Origin: Trochalopteron elliotii
Taxonomy: Eukaryota > Chordata > Aves > Passeriformes > Leiothrichidae
Direction of reading: 5' to 3'
Assembly (NCBI GenBank): GCA_024734555.1
Contig: JANPWX010000449.1
Coordinates: forward strand, 2,126,287-2,190,286
DNA: 64,000 nucleotides
A model generated the notes under the pieces. It was given only the letters and a program-made list of their open reading frames with translations, did not search any database and had not been told where the DNA came from. Of the stretch, positions 63,701-64,000 are shown one piece after another. The number at the start of each line of letters is the position of its first letter. Within the stretch, counting starts at the first letter, position 1. The position numbers were made by a program, and so were the translations under genes.

Positions 63701-64000
63701 TATTTTGATTCTGTGACTACTTCATATTTAATTCTAGGTTTGTGTTAAGTCCAATTTATTGTGACAGAACTATTTATGTGCTGCTATCTAAGCAGTGAAA
63801 TAAATGCTTGCAAATCTGTTAGATAAATATATTAATTAGTTAGAAGACAGTCCATAAGAGAGCAAAATCAATAGCTTGTGGAAGGTAACAAAGTATCAGC
63901 TTTCAGCCCTATGACTGACTATGCAAGCTGCAATTTTTCACATCCAGAACTCGAACTTTGGACAGCACAGTCTTTCTATTAATATCTTTCCATAAAAAAA
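57705..64000. other. AT-rich noncoding stretch to the window end, no gene seen
   Basis: No gene, RNA or transposon recognised in the last 6.3 kb. It contains A16 at 63259-63274. Segments near 61020-61140 and 62220-62480 are less AT-rich than their surroundings but show no supportable feature. The window ends inside an A run. Confidence 0.55.

Noticed and set aside
1..64000. Search for CRISPR arrays, prokaryotic-style operons, tRNA or rRNA genes, intact transposons or a novel multigene system
   Set aside because: Nothing in the sequence supports any of these. The window is eukaryotic noncoding DNA with decayed retroelements.

Overview
The window is vertebrate nuclear DNA, and almost certainly avian. 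It is AT-rich and carries no long open reading frame. Its recognisable interspersed repeats are CR1 non-LTR retrotransposon fragments and short degenerate or solo retroviral LTRs. No mammalian-type SINEs were seen. CR1 also occurs in other reptiles, so 'bird' rests on the combination of CR1 3' ends, the LTR types and the overall low repeat content. I cannot name the species.

No protein-coding host exon can be demonstrated. The longest reading frames (145, 126, 121 and 117 codons) are either retrotransposon remnants or about what chance gives in 64 kb of such DNA. The only hint of a host gene is at the left edge. Positions about 90-345 are richer in G, C and CpG than the DNA that follows and contain two good splice-donor matches at 212 and 341. 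The simplest reading is that the window starts at a 5' untranslated exon of a plus-strand gene and then runs through a very long intron. An intergenic desert is the alternative.

Layout: 1-360, candidate 5' exon zone; 361-19865, mostly featureless AT-rich DNA with homopolymer runs (a 36-base T run at 4829-4864) and a short CR1 scrap (16621-16690); 19866-21284, a 1.4-kb 5'-truncated CR1 with broken ORF2 pieces; 26411-26720, a decayed tandem repeat of about 51 bp that I found by eye; 28813-29186, an old minus-strand LTR; 34592-35653, a compact complex of (GTTTT)n, (TG)n, two adjacent hairpins and a 782-bp minus-strand solo LTR; 37041-37363, a 311-bp minus-strand solo LTR with a perfect 6-bp target-site duplication; 38432-39080, two CR1 3' ends; 41580-41720, a compound (AATAG)n/(AACAG)n pentanucleotide array; 42690-43122, a CR1 3' end; 43123-54770, non-repetitive DNA with a few islands that could be conserved noncoding elements; 54771-55192, a CR1 3' end; 55193-64000, non-repetitive AT-rich DNA with one (TA/TG) microsatellite.

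All three LTRs lie on the minus strand. That is the orientation usually retained inside plus-strand introns, and it weakly supports the long-intron reading. I see no operon-like system, CRISPR array, tRNA, rRNA or intact mobile element. The most informative observations are the two solo LTRs with definable boundaries, the 51-bp decayed minisatellite and the hairpin/microsatellite cluster beside the larger LTR.
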